A program made the position numbers and the translations under genes. This document shows, piece after piece, positions 7,446-15,094 of a DNA stretch of 64,000 nt. A model generated the notes under the pieces. The model saw only the letters and a program-made list of their open reading frames with translations. It ran no database searches and was not told the origin of the DNA. This stretch comes from ZC4RG35 sp036375695 (GTDB lineage: Bacteria; Actinomycetota; Acidimicrobiia; Spongiisociales; ZC4RG35), in the NCBI GenBank assembly GCA_036375695.1, contig DASVBU010000007.1:70628-134627 (forward strand), written 5' to 3'. How positions within the stretch are numbered: the stretch's first letter is position 1; each line of letters opens with the position of its first letter.

Positions 7446-8018
7446 GTGGCCGAGGAAATCGGTCACCCTTTGACCCCCGAGCAGACGGCACTTCTCGACA
7501 GATACCACGACTGGCTCCTCGATGAGGCCATCCCCGCCGGTGGTCTGGGGTCTGGTGAGACCGACCGGATCGGCGATCGTCATCTTGCCGACTCACTGAT
7601 CTACCGTCGGTTCTTCGAACCCCCACCCGTGTTGTGGGACCTCGGATCCGGGGCCGGTCTCCCCGGTGTCCCGTTGGCGATACTGCTCCCCGACACGGAA
7701 TGCGTCCTGGTCGATCGCTCCGGACGACGTGTCCAGTTGTTGAAACGGGTGGTCCGGGTCCTGGGTCTGGACAACGTCACGGTGAGACAGGACGAGATCA
7801 CACGGCTCCAGGGCCCGGTTCCGGTGGTGGTTTCTCGAGCCTCGCTCCCCCCGGAGCAGCTTCGACCACATCTCGTCCGAATCCTGGAACCCGGCGGGAT
7901 CGCCGTCGTCGGTGGGTCGTGGGTGAGCCGACCCGAACACGACGGGTGGGCAACCGAAGAAGTCACCCTGGTATCACTTGACCGGACTGTCTGGCTCCTT
8001 ATCATGCGCCGGCAATGA
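7446..8018 (+). CDS. rsmG: 16S rRNA (guanine-N7) methyltransferase RsmG
   Basis: SAM-dependent enzyme (formerly GidB) that methylates G527 of 16S rRNA; loss causes low-level streptomycin resistance in several bacteria. About 190 residues with the SAM-binding motif LWDLGSGAGLPGVPLAILLP and the typical RHLADSL before it. The GTG at 7446 is the first start after the parS site, but upstream in-frame codons inside jag remain possible, so the N-terminus is uncertain. Its stop overlaps the parA ATG (ATGA), so it is read with parA and parB. Confidence 0.93.
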   Translation: MAEEIGHPLTPEQTALLDRYHDWLLDEAIPAGGLGSGETDRIGDRHLADSLIYRRFFEPPPVLWDLGSGAGLPGVPLAILLPDTECVLVDRSGRRVQLLKRVVRVLGLDNVTVRQDEITRLQGPVPVVVSRASLPPEQLRPHLVRILEPGGIAVVGGSWVSRPEHDGWATEEVTLVSLDRTVWLLIMRRQ

Positions 8019-8794
8019 ACACCACGGTCGTCGCGTTGGCGAACCAGAAGGGCGGGGTGGGGAAGTCGACGACCGCCGTCAACCTCGCCGCGTCCCTCGC
8101 ATTGGCCGGGCATCGCATCCTCCTCATCGATCTCGACCCACAGGGCAACGCCACCAGTGGTCTCGGAGTGGAGCGGGGCAGCATCGAGACCTCCATCTAC
8201 GACGTCCTCCTCAAGGAGTCCCACATAGAAGACGCCATCGAGCCGACCTCGGTGCGGAACCTGTTCGTGGTCCCGGCCACCATCGATCTCGCCGGGGCCG
8301 AGATCGAGCTGGTCGCGGTTCTTTCACGTGAAACCCGTCTCAAGACCGCCATCCACTCCACCGAGGACGACTACGATTACGTGTTCATCGACTGCCCGCC
8401 CTCCCTCGGTCTGCTCACGGTCAACGCACTGACCGCGGCCAACGAGGTGGTGATCCCCATCCAGTGCGAGTACTACGCATTGGAGGGTCTGAGCCAGTTG
8501 CTCCGCAACATCCAACTGGTCACATCCAATCTCAACCCCGACTTGAAGGTCGGCGGTGTGGTGTTGACCATGTACGACGGGCGCACCAAGTTGTCCAAGG
8601 ACGTCGCCGAGCAGGTGCGCGACTACTTCGGGGACGTGGCCTACAAAACGGTCATCCCTCGCTCGGTTCGTCTTTCCGAGGCGCCTTCATATGGCGAGCC
8701 CATCGAGGCGTTCGACCCCATGAGCCGTGGCGCCATCGCCTACCGGCAGTTGGGACGGGAATTCCTGGATCGTCACCGCGGAGAGGAGCAGTAG
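8015..8794 (+). CDS. parA: Chromosome-partitioning ATPase ParA
   Basis: Walker-type ATPase that binds the nucleoid and moves ParB-parS complexes. 259 residues; deviant Walker A QKGGVGKSTTAVN near residues 11-22 with the signature lysine, LLIDLDPQGNATSG, and the Walker B region DYVFIDCPPSLGLL. Length fits the Soj/ParA class. It overlaps the rsmG stop and is followed by parB after three bases. The coding sequence carries a second parS site at 8320-8335. Confidence 0.97.
   Translation: MNTTVVALANQKGGVGKSTTAVNLAASLALAGHRILLIDLDPQGNATSGLGVERGSIETSIYDVLLKESHIEDAIEPTSVRNLFVVPATIDLAGAEIELVAVLSRETRLKTAIHSTEDDYDYVFIDCPPSLGLLTVNALTAANEVVIPIQCEYYALEGLSQLLRNIQLVTSNLNPDLKVGGVVLTMYDGRTKLSKDVAEQVRDYFGDVAYKTVIPRSVRLSEAPSYGEPIEAFDPMSRGAIAYRQLGREFLDRHRGEEQ
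8320..8335 (+). promoter_or_regulatory. parS: parS site 2, inside parA
   Basis: TCTTTCACGTGAAACC keeps 14 of 16 bases of the parS consensus, with one change in the inner core (C for G at position 2). It lies within parA coding sequence, as is common for parS, about 0.9 kb from site 1. Confidence 0.85.
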
Positions 8795-8797
8795 GCA

Positions 8798-9652
8798 ATG
8801 ACCGTTCGCAAGAGCGGCTTGGGGCGTGGGTTGGAATCCCTCATCCCGATCGAGCCGCAGACCAGCACCCCCGACTTCGCCCAGATCCCGGTGGAGTCGA
8901 TCAAACCCAACCCGAGCCAGCCCCGTCGGCAGTTCGACGAGGCCGGTCTCGAGGAATTGGCGGCGTCGATCGCCGCGGTCGGTGTCCTCCAACCGCTGGT
9001 GGTGACCCCGGACGAGGGGGAGTACGTCCTAATCGCGGGCGAGCGGCGGTGGCGGGCGGCGAAGAAGGCCGGGCTGACCATGGTGCCGGCGGTGATCCGT
9101 GGGTCGTCGCCGTCGTCGAGTCTCGTCGAGGCCCTGGTCGAGAATCTGCAGCGACAGGATCTCAGTCCCCTGGAGGAGGCTCACGCCTTCCGCCAGCTCA
9201 TGGAAGATTTTGGAATGTCGCAGGAGGACGTGGCCCAGAAGGTGGGGAAGTCCCGCCCCGCGGTCTCCAACACCATTCGTCTCCTGCAATTGCCCGGCCC
9301 GATCCAGAGTCTGGTCGATTCGGGCAAGCTCTCCGCAGGTCACGCCCGCGCCCTGGTCGGTGTCGAGGACTCCCGCTATGCCCTCTACCTGGCGGAGCGG
9401 GCCATCGCCGAGGGATGGAGTGTCCGCCAGATGGAGGACGCGGTCAAGACCCGGAAGGAGATGGAGTCGCCCGGCGAGCCGGACACCAGGGTGCGCGAGA
9501 TCAGGCCGGTCCAGATCATCGAGCTGGAGCGTCGTCTCGCCGACCATCTCGGCGCCAAGGTCAAGATCAGCCTCCGGAACGAGAAGGGCAAGGTCGAGAT
9601 CAGGTTCGGCTCGGTGGAGGAGCTGGAGAGGATCTATCGCCTCATGGCCTAG
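8798..9652 (+). CDS. parB: Chromosome-partitioning protein ParB
   Basis: CTPase and DNA clamp that loads at parS and spreads. 284 residues: N-terminal ParA-interacting peptide KSGLGRGLESLIP, the CTP-binding ParB/Srx domain with NPSQPRRQFDE and AGERRWRAAKKAG, the helix-turn-helix with SQEDVAQKVGKSRPAVSNTI, and a C-terminal dimerisation helix-strand. All motifs needed for parS binding and CTP turnover are intact. It is the last gene of the rightward block; its 3' end overlaps the convergent cwlM-like gene by 11 bases. Confidence 0.97.
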   Translation: MTVRKSGLGRGLESLIPIEPQTSTPDFAQIPVESIKPNPSQPRRQFDEAGLEELAASIAAVGVLQPLVVTPDEGEYVLIAGERRWRAAKKAGLTMVPAVIRGSSPSSSLVEALVENLQRQDLSPLEEAHAFRQLMEDFGMSQEDVAQKVGKSRPAVSNTIRLLQLPGPIQSLVDSGKLSAGHARALVGVEDSRYALYLAERAIAEGWSVRQMEDAVKTRKEMESPGEPDTRVREIRPVQIIELERRLADHLGAKVKISLRNEKGKVEIRFGSVEELERIYRLMA

Positions 9653-10604
9653 TGGCCATGGAACGTAGGAACACCTCGAGGGCCCGGGCCACCTGACGCC
9701 CCAGTTCCTCGTTCAACGGCTTGCGGGCGATCACCGCGGCCGGGGCGCGTGTTTCACGAAGGATCGGCGCCGACCTGCCCTCGACCACGCCGCCGACCAC
9801 CGACGCCAGCGCCATGGCCAACTCCTGACCGGCCTCCGACTTGGTGTGCTCGGTTGCGAAATAGAACACGCCCTCCTCTTGGGTCTCCTGGAACGACACG
9901 ATGACATCCGACCCCTGCTGGTTGGCCCGGCCGGCTCGAACCCGCTCCGGTGGCGCCGAGTCCTCGGCCCGTGACATGACCGGTATCCCACCGGCCCTTC
10001 TGATCTCCTCGGCCGCCGCCGACGCCGCCTCCCAGGCACGCTCCATCTCCTCGGGGCTGCGACACGCGGCGTCGAGGTACACCCTGGTCCCTGCCAGCGT
10101 CGGTGGGAGGGAGCGAAGCCACTCCCGCTCCCTGATCCGCTGCCGATCTGCCCCCGGTTGCGCCCTGGTGACCAGACGGAGCTCGGTGAGGACCTCGGGA
10201 CCGACTCTTCCATCTTCTGCCAGGCCGCGGTTGTGCTGGAACTCCATCACCGCCCGCTCGGTGTGGGGGCCGAAGATCCCGTCCACTTTCCCGCAGTCGA
10301 ACCCCAGGGAGGAGAGGTGGGACTGGAGTTGGGCCACGTCCTCCCCACGGAGCATGGGTCGGCGCAGCATGAGGAGACGATCGCCGAGGCGGTAGCCGGC
10401 CTCGTACAACATCCGCCAGGTCTCGGGTCCGACGATCCCGTCGGGCTCGAGACCCCGCGCCTTCTGGAAGGCGATCACCGCTTCCCGCGTGCGCTCACCG
10501 AAGGTCCCACGAGGGTCGGGGGACGAGTCGAACCCCAATGCCTGGAGGCGTTCCTGGATGTCACGGATCGGGGTGCCGACGTCACCGAGCCGGTAGAGAC
10601 GCAT
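9642..10604 (-). CDS. CwlM-like protein: two peptidoglycan-binding domains plus degenerate amidase domain
   Basis: 320 residues: two PG_binding_1 domains (about 1-75 and 80-145) then an amidase_3-like fold (about 170-320). Catalytic sites look lost: where active enzymes read DPGHGG this has VYLDAACRSPEE, and where they have a Zn-binding His (SIHAN) it has VSFQETQ. The position next to trxA-trxB and parB matches M. tuberculosis cwlM, whose product is described as a regulator of peptidoglycan precursor synthesis rather than a hydrolase. The same role is inferred here. No signal peptide is visible, so it is probably cytoplasmic, as for CwlM. Confidence 0.8.
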   Translation of the reverse strand: MRLYRLGDVGTPIRDIQERLQALGFDSSPDPRGTFGERTREAVIAFQKARGLEPDGIVGPETWRMLYEAGYRLGDRLLMLRRPMLRGEDVAQLQSHLSSLGFDCGKVDGIFGPHTERAVMEFQHNRGLAEDGRVGPEVLTELRLVTRAQPGADRQRIREREWLRSLPPTLAGTRVYLDAACRSPEEMERAWEAASAAAEEIRRAGGIPVMSRAEDSAPPERVRAGRANQQGSDVIVSFQETQEEGVFYFATEHTKSEAGQELAMALASVVGGVVEGRSAPILRETRAPAAVIARKPLNEELGRQVARALEVFLRSMATRP

Positions 10605-10624
10605 GCCGCAACTGTAAGAGTTGC

Positions 10625-10656
10625 GAAGGCCCTACCCGTTGCCGGGTAGGGCCTTC
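10625..10656. terminator. Strong hairpin between trxA and the cwlM-like gene
   Basis: A 13-bp perfect stem, GAAGGCCCTACCC with GGGTAGGGCCTTC, and a 6-base loop. Neither side is followed by a T run, so it may end transcription only partly or act as an RNA-stabilising structure. Confidence 0.5.
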
Positions 10657-10685
10657 GGCGTACTCGGTACTCGGTACCGGGTACC

Positions 10686-10700
10686 GCTTGCGAAGCAAGC
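10686..10700. terminator. Small GAA-loop hairpin at the trxA stop
   Basis: GCTTGC-GAA-GCAAGC directly follows the trxA stop on the minus strand. The triloop, read on the plus strand, is the same GAA seen in the dispersed repeats elsewhere in the window. Nearby GGTACC words at 10675 and 10680 add further small dyads. Confidence 0.35.
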
Positions 10701-10701
10701 G

Positions 10702-11022
10702 TCAGTTGAGGAACTCGGCGAGCTCCGCCATGAGCCGGTGCTTGGGAGCGGCGCCGACGATCCGCTTCTTCTCCACACCATCGTGGAAGAGGATCAGCGT
10801 GGGGATGCTCATCACGTCGTGGGCGGCGGCCGACTGCGGGTTGTGGTCCACGTTGAGCTTGGCGATGGTGATGGAGTCCTGCTCCGAGGCGATCTCCTCG
10901 AGGACGGGGGCGATCACCTTGCAGGGCCCACACCATTCTGCCCAGAAATCGACGAGCACGGGCTTCCCGGCCCGGATCGCCTGGTCGAACGTGGTGTCGT
11001 CCACCGTGATGATCTCTGCCAT
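10702..11022 (-). CDS. trxA: Thioredoxin
   Basis: 106-residue cytoplasmic thiol-disulfide oxidoreductase with the canonical active site WAEWCGPCKVIAPVL near residue 30, the cis-Pro segment SIPTLILFHDG, and a normal C-terminal helix. ATG at 11022 is used because AAGGAG lies 7 bases upstream; an ATG two codons further up has no better site. It follows trxB by 22 bases on the same strand, so reductase and substrate are co-transcribed. This pair next to a sigma factor resembles the redox-linked sigM locus of mycobacteria. Confidence 0.96.
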   Translation of the reverse strand: MAEIITVDDTTFDQAIRAGKPVLVDFWAEWCGPCKVIAPVLEEIASEQDSITIAKLNVDHNPQSAAAHDVMSIPTLILFHDGVEKKRIVGAAPKHRLMAELAEFLN

Positions 11023-11044
11023 TCGCAACTCCTTGTCTCGAAAC

Positions 11045-11989
11045 CTACCGGGATGCCGTGGTCGCCTCGTGGGCGGCCAGCCAGCGCTCGGCGTCGATGG
11101 CGGCCATGCATCCCGACCCTGCCGCGGTCACTGCCTGACGATAAACGTGGTCGGTGACATCTCCTGCGGCGAACACCCCCTCGACCGAGGTGCGGGTGCT
11201 TCCCTCTTCCACGTCTATGTACCCGTTGGGGTCGAGCTCCAACTGGCCGGCGAAGAGATCCGTGACCGGCCGGTGACCGATGGCGACGAACACGCCGTCC
11301 GTGGCCATCCGTGACGTCTCGCCGGTGACGGTGTCCTGGAGCACCACCCCGGTGACCGTGTTGTCCCGGCCTTCGATCTCGGTGACGATCGTGTTCCACC
11401 GCACCTCGATCTTGGGATGCTCGAGGACCCGGGTCGCCATGATCTTGGACGCCCGGAACTCGTCGCGGCGATGGACCACGGTGACCTTGGAAGCGAACTT
11501 GGTGAGGAAAAGGGCTTCCTCCATGGCGGTGTCGCCACCCCCGACCACGACCAGGGTGCGGTCGCGGAAGAAGAAGCCGTCGCAGGTGGCGCAGGCCGAT
11601 ACGCCGCGTCCCATGAACTCCCGCTCGCCCGGGACACCGAGCCACTTGGCCACCGCGCCGGTGGCGATGATGACCGCGTCGGCGGTGTGCTCGTCGGCTC
11701 CCGCCTTGACACGGAACGGGCGCACGGTGAAGTCGACCTCCGTGACATCGGTCTGGATGAGCCTGGCCCCGAACCGCTCCGCCTGCTTGCGGAACTTGTC
11801 CATGAGCTCGGGCCCGAGGATGCCGTCCGGGAAGCCCGGATAGTTCTCGACCTCCGTGGTCAGCATCAGCTGCCCGCCGGCGGAGAAGCCCTCGTAGACG
11901 AGGGGTTGCAGGTCGGCGCGCGCTGCGTAGAGGGCGGCGGTGAGACCGGCGGGCCCCGACCCGATGATGATCAAACGCTCGTGTGTCAT
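11045..11989 (-). CDS. trxB: Thioredoxin reductase
   Basis: FAD- and NADPH-dependent reductase of thioredoxin, 314 residues. FAD-binding IIIGSGPAGLTAALYAARA at the N-terminus, the redox-active CATCDG (about residue 140), NADPH-binding VVVGGGDTAMEEA, and the C-terminal FAD motif GVFAAGDVTDHVYRQAVTAA. The ATG at 11989 has AGGGAGAA upstream and overlaps the stop of the small membrane protein gene (ATGA), so the two are coupled. Confidence 0.97.
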   Translation of the reverse strand: MTHERLIIIGSGPAGLTAALYAARADLQPLVYEGFSAGGQLMLTTEVENYPGFPDGILGPELMDKFRKQAERFGARLIQTDVTEVDFTVRPFRVKAGADEHTADAVIIATGAVAKWLGVPGEREFMGRGVSACATCDGFFFRDRTLVVVGGGDTAMEEALFLTKFASKVTVVHRRDEFRASKIMATRVLEHPKIEVRWNTIVTEIEGRDNTVTGVVLQDTVTGETSRMATDGVFVAIGHRPVTDLFAGQLELDPNGYIDVEEGSTRTSVEGVFAAGDVTDHVYRQAVTAAGSGCMAAIDAERWLAAHEATTASR

Positions 11990-12261
11990 TTCTCCCTGGA
12001 CCTGGTGAACCACATGAATCCTCCCACGCCCACGAGCACTGCTCCGAGGACTCCATAGGCACCCGCCGTGGTCAGCGGGATCTCCAGGGCACCGAACAGT
12101 GTCCAGACGAGGAAGATCAATGTCGCGAACCCCAAAGTGGCCACGAGGATTCCCAGGCCCGAAGCCCGGATGAGACGCGCCACCCGGTCCACCGTGACGC
12201 TGCGGACACGCCTCGCCAGCGATTCGAGGAAATCGGCGAACTGGACGGCGTACTGACGCAT
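11986..12261 (-). CDS. Small membrane protein of unknown function
   Basis: 91 residues. A basic, amphipathic N-terminal 30 residues (LESLARRVRSVTVDRVARLI) is followed by two hydrophobic segments at about 33-55 and 62-85 and a short charged tail FTRSREK. No family is recognised. It sits between the putative anti-sigma gene and trxB and is coupled to trxB by a 4-base overlap. That context suggests an envelope function controlled with the sigma module, which is inference. Confidence 0.7.
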   Translation of the reverse strand: MRQYAVQFADFLESLARRVRSVTVDRVARLIRASGLGILVATLGFATLIFLVWTLFGALEIPLTTAGAYGVLGAVLVGVGGFMWFTRSREK

Positions 12262-12294
12262 CTGGCGGTCAGCGTAGCCGCGGCCGCCCGTCGG

Positions 12295-12957
12295 TCACTC
12301 GGTGGCGACGATGCGACAGGTGCCGGCCTCGACGAAGGTGACCGCGGTGTCCGCATCGACCTTTTCGCCCTCCGGCACCCAGGCCTGATACTCGACCCCG
12401 TCCACCTCGAACACCGCCACGGGCTCCATGCCGTCGAGCCCGTCGGCGTCGCCACAGGCCGAGTCCGCGGCGTACCGGATGTCGTCGGCACGAGCGGCGG
12501 GGGCGATGGCACCGGTGCGCACCAGCTCGGCGTAACGCATCAACACGGTCTCGGGTTCGGGTGGTGCCGGGGCCGGCGCGTCCCCATCTTCGGAGCCGCC
12601 GTCGGCGGCGTCGGGCCGTCCGAAGATACCGGGACCGTCCTGGAAGTTCTCGGCGGCTGCCGCGGTGGTGGCGGCACCGCCACTGGCTCCAGAGAGCATG
12701 TCGAAGGCGTTGTCCTGGCCTCCGAGATCGGAGAGGACGGCGACACCGAGCAGTGCCGCGACCACGGCCGCGGCCCCGGCGAGACGAACCCTCCTCGCCT
12801 GGAGAGCCGACGTGCGATCCGGGGCCGGGGAGCGGATCTCCGACCAGACGGCGCGCCGCAGGTCGGACCGCTCGGTCTCGCTCATGACGATGGGATCGAG
12901 GGAAGAGAGGGTCTCCCGGACCCGGGCCTCCATCTCTTCCCGCTTTTGACTCCGCAT
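12295..12957 (-). CDS. Putative anti-sigma factor, single-pass membrane protein
   Basis: 220 residues. A cytoplasmic N-terminal part of about 55 residues, one membrane segment near 57-75 (LAGAAAVVAALLGVAVLSDL), a Gly/Ala/Pro/Asp-rich spacer and an extracytoplasmic C-terminal domain of about 85 residues (YAELVRTG to CRIVATE) with two cysteines. No HxxxCxxC zinc motif is present. It lies 23 bases downstream of the ECF sigma gene in the place of RsmA, the SigM anti-sigma factor of mycobacteria. Assignment is from position and topology, not sequence similarity. Confidence 0.6.
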   Translation of the reverse strand: MRSQKREEMEARVRETLSSLDPIVMSETERSDLRRAVWSEIRSPAPDRTSALQARRVRLAGAAAVVAALLGVAVLSDLGGQDNAFDMLSGASGGAATTAAAAENFQDGPGIFGRPDAADGGSEDGDAPAPAPPEPETVLMRYAELVRTGAIAPAARADDIRYAADSACGDADGLDGMEPVAVFEVDGVEYQAWVPEGEKVDADTAVTFVEAGTCRIVATE

Positions 12958-12980
12958 TCCGTCTCCTTAGATGCTCCCCG

Positions 12981-13529
12981 TCACCCGTTTGGTTCCCCGA
13001 GTCGGTCCGCCAGCATGCGACGGCCCCGGAACAATCGCGATTTCACGGTGCCCACCGGGACCCCGAGCGCCGCCGCGACCTCGGGGAGGCTCATCCCCTC
13101 GATGTCGGAGAGGATGACCGCCGCCCGGTACTCCTTGGGCAAGGCGGCAAGCGCCAGCTCGATCTCCTGGCGATGCGCCGAGGCCTCGACCGCCTCCCTG
13201 GCGGACGGGTCCGCCCGATCGAAGTGCTCCGGAAGACTGTCCGTGGGCCGGCGCCGGTCGCGACGAAGATGGTCGTAGCAATTGTTGACCGCGATCCGGT
13301 ACAGCCAGGTCCCCACCGCCGAGTTGCCCTGGAACTGGTGCGCTTTGCGGAAGGCCGTGACGAAGGTCTCCTGGGTGACGTCGAGCGCTGCCTCCCGGTC
13401 GGCGAGCATCCTCATGCACACCGCGAAGATCCGGTCCTCGTGGGCGCGCATGATCGCGGTGAACGCATCGTGGTCCCCCTCCGCCGCCCGGGCGAGGAGA
13501 GCTATCTCCTCCTGGTGGCTCGTCGTCAC
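12981..13529 (-). CDS. ECF-family RNA polymerase sigma factor (SigM-like locus)
   Basis: 182 residues with only regions sigma-2 (about 10-80, DVTQETFVTAFRKAHQF and WLYRIAVNNCYDHLRR) and sigma-4 (about 115-175, ALPKEYRAAVILSDIEGMSL then VGTVKSRLFRGRRML), the ECF plan. The GTG at 13529 overlaps the pseudokinase stop (GTGA). Location beside trxA-trxB and a membrane anti-sigma candidate matches the sigM region of mycobacteria, which answers envelope and redox stress. The target promoter is unknown. Confidence 0.9.
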   Translation of the reverse strand: MTTSHQEEIALLARAAEGDHDAFTAIMRAHEDRIFAVCMRMLADREAALDVTQETFVTAFRKAHQFQGNSAVGTWLYRIAVNNCYDHLRRDRRRPTDSLPEHFDRADPSAREAVEASAHRQEIELALAALPKEYRAAVILSDIEGMSLPEVAAALGVPVGTVKSRLFRGRRMLADRLGEPNG

Positions 13530-14347
13530 GGGGCGATCGTGGTCGTCGCTCCGCCCGGGAGCACGGGTGTTGCCGGTTCGGAGAGGAAGTAGCCGAGGGC
13601 GACGAGGCCCGCGGCCATGAGGAGGAGGGCGGCCGCGGCGTAGAGGAGACGGCGGGACCCGGCACGCGGCTCCGGCGCCGGTTCCCGTGGTGTCGGAGCC
13701 GCCATGAACGCCTCCTCCATGGCGGCGGCGGTGTACTCCCCGCGCTGGGCGCCTCTCAGGATCCGGTCGATGGCGGGGGAGAGGCCGTCGATCCGCTCGG
13801 ACGGTGGGGGACCCCCGGGCGGTGCGATCGTCAGCGCCATCTCCAGGGTTCGGGCCAATGCGATGACGTCGCCCTTCATGTCGGTGCCGGGAATGCGCCC
13901 GAAGGCCCCGAGCTTGGCGGGGTGTGCCAGGGAGTAGGAGATCGCGGACGGGTCGATGGCGCCGTGTGCCAGCCCCGCCTGGTGCAGGGCCGCCACCGCA
14001 CCGGCGAGACCGGCGGCGTTGGGGAGGAACTCGGTCAGCTCCATCCCGCGGCCCGCGTTCAGGTGGTCGGCGATGGTGGAGCCACCCGACCATTCGAGGA
14101 TGGCGTAACAGCCGCCGGGCACCTCATCCACCGCGAATACCCGCGCCAGGTTGGGGTGATTGACCGCAGCCACCGCCCCCACCATCTCGACGAACTGCCG
14201 GCGCCGCGTCGAGCTCGTCTCGGGCCCGAGGGTGCGGACGAGGACGGGACGGTCGAGCGACGTGTCGGTGGCCAGCCACTCCTCCACGTCGTCGTCCCGG
14301 CCGAGACGCATCTCGAGACGGAAGCGATCCGGTATCGCCGTCGGCAT
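13526..14347 (-). CDS. Membrane-anchored pseudokinase
   Basis: 273 residues with a protein-kinase fold outline: a beta-rich N-lobe (VLVRTLGPE where an active kinase has VAIK, so Lys is replaced by Arg), YAILEWSGGSTIADHL, then LAHGAIDPSAI where HRDLKPxN is expected and LGAFGR where DFG is expected. Catalytic residues are therefore missing. A membrane segment spans about 235-255, followed by a short Pro/Thr-rich outer tail. In mycobacteria the neighbouring MviN/MurJ protein carries a pseudokinase domain; here it is a separate protein. It is coupled to the sigma gene by GTGA. Confidence 0.75.
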   Translation of the reverse strand: MPTAIPDRFRLEMRLGRDDDVEEWLATDTSLDRPVLVRTLGPETSSTRRRQFVEMVGAVAAVNHPNLARVFAVDEVPGGCYAILEWSGGSTIADHLNAGRGMELTEFLPNAAGLAGAVAALHQAGLAHGAIDPSAISYSLAHPAKLGAFGRIPGTDMKGDVIALARTLEMALTIAPPGGPPPSERIDGLSPAIDRILRGAQRGEYTAAAMEEAFMAAPTPREPAPEPRAGSRRLLYAAAALLLMAAGLVALGYFLSEPATPVLPGGATTTIAP

Positions 14348-14353
14348 CGAGTC

Positions 14354-15076
14354 TCAGTATGGCCCTGCCCAGCGCATGACATGGAGCAGCGACCCCGTCT
14401 CGGAGAAGCCCAGGTCGGCGTAGAGACGGCGGGCGTCGTCGGCGTCGTGCTGGGTGTTGAGCATCATCAGGTGGGCGCCGGCCCGCACCGCCCAGCCCAT
14501 GGCCGCCCGCACGAGAGCCGTCCCCAGGCCCTGGCGGCGGGCGTCCGGTTGGACGGCGAGACGCTGCAGATACGAGTAGCCGTGCTCCGCCCCGACTATG
14601 GCGAAGCCGTCGACGCGGCCGGCGTCACCGGCGACGAGCACCGCGGCCTTCCTCGTCGCCTGGAAGGCCTCCTCGAGTCCGATCCGGCTCATCCGCCAGA
14701 TCCCCTCGAAGGAGGAATCGTCGACCGCGACCAGGTCGTCCCACGGCGGGTCGGCGACCACGGAGACGCGGTCGTCGTCGGACGAGGGCCGGTACAACGG
14801 TCGCTCCATCACCAGGAGCGACTCGTGCGCCTCGAAACCGGCGCGTCTCCAGAGACCCGTCGTCGAAGGGAGCAGCGCCGGTGAATGGACGGGGGCGGCG
14901 TCGAGGTCGGCGAGCTGGCGGCAGACCGTGGCGAGGAACTGATGTGTTCCACGGATCAGCCGCACCTGGCTCCCCGGCCAGGAGTCACTCCAGGGGCGGG
15001 CCTCCGCCCTCGCCCAGGCTCGTCGGAAGACGAGACGTCCGGGCCAGGTCCCCTCGACCGAGGGTATGTCCCTCAT
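14354..15076 (-). CDS. GNAT-family N-acetyltransferase
   Basis: 240 residues. The C-terminal half carries the acetyl-CoA site, VQPDARRQGLGTALVRAAMG (motif A), followed by MMLNTQHDADDARRLYADLGF, the usual motif B. The N-terminal 100 residues look like a second, degenerate GNAT lobe. The substrate cannot be told. ATG at 15076 starts the protein just before conserved sequence; longer forms run into the divergent deacetylase gene. Six bases from the pseudokinase start, so probably co-transcribed with it. Confidence 0.8.
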   Translation of the reverse strand: MRDIPSVEGTWPGRLVFRRAWARAEARPWSDSWPGSQVRLIRGTHQFLATVCRQLADLDAAPVHSPALLPSTTGLWRRAGFEAHESLLVMERPLYRPSSDDDRVSVVADPPWDDLVAVDDSSFEGIWRMSRIGLEEAFQATRKAAVLVAGDAGRVDGFAIVGAEHGYSYLQRLAVQPDARRQGLGTALVRAAMGWAVRAGAHLMMLNTQHDADDARRLYADLGFSETGSLLHVMRWAGPY

Positions 15077-15094
15077 CTGTGGGAGAGTATGGGC

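Noticed and set aside
9750..9760. TGTTTCACGAA inside the cwlM-like gene, a half parS
   Set aside because: Only one half of the palindrome matches; the other arm (GGATCG) does not. Probably chance in coding sequence.
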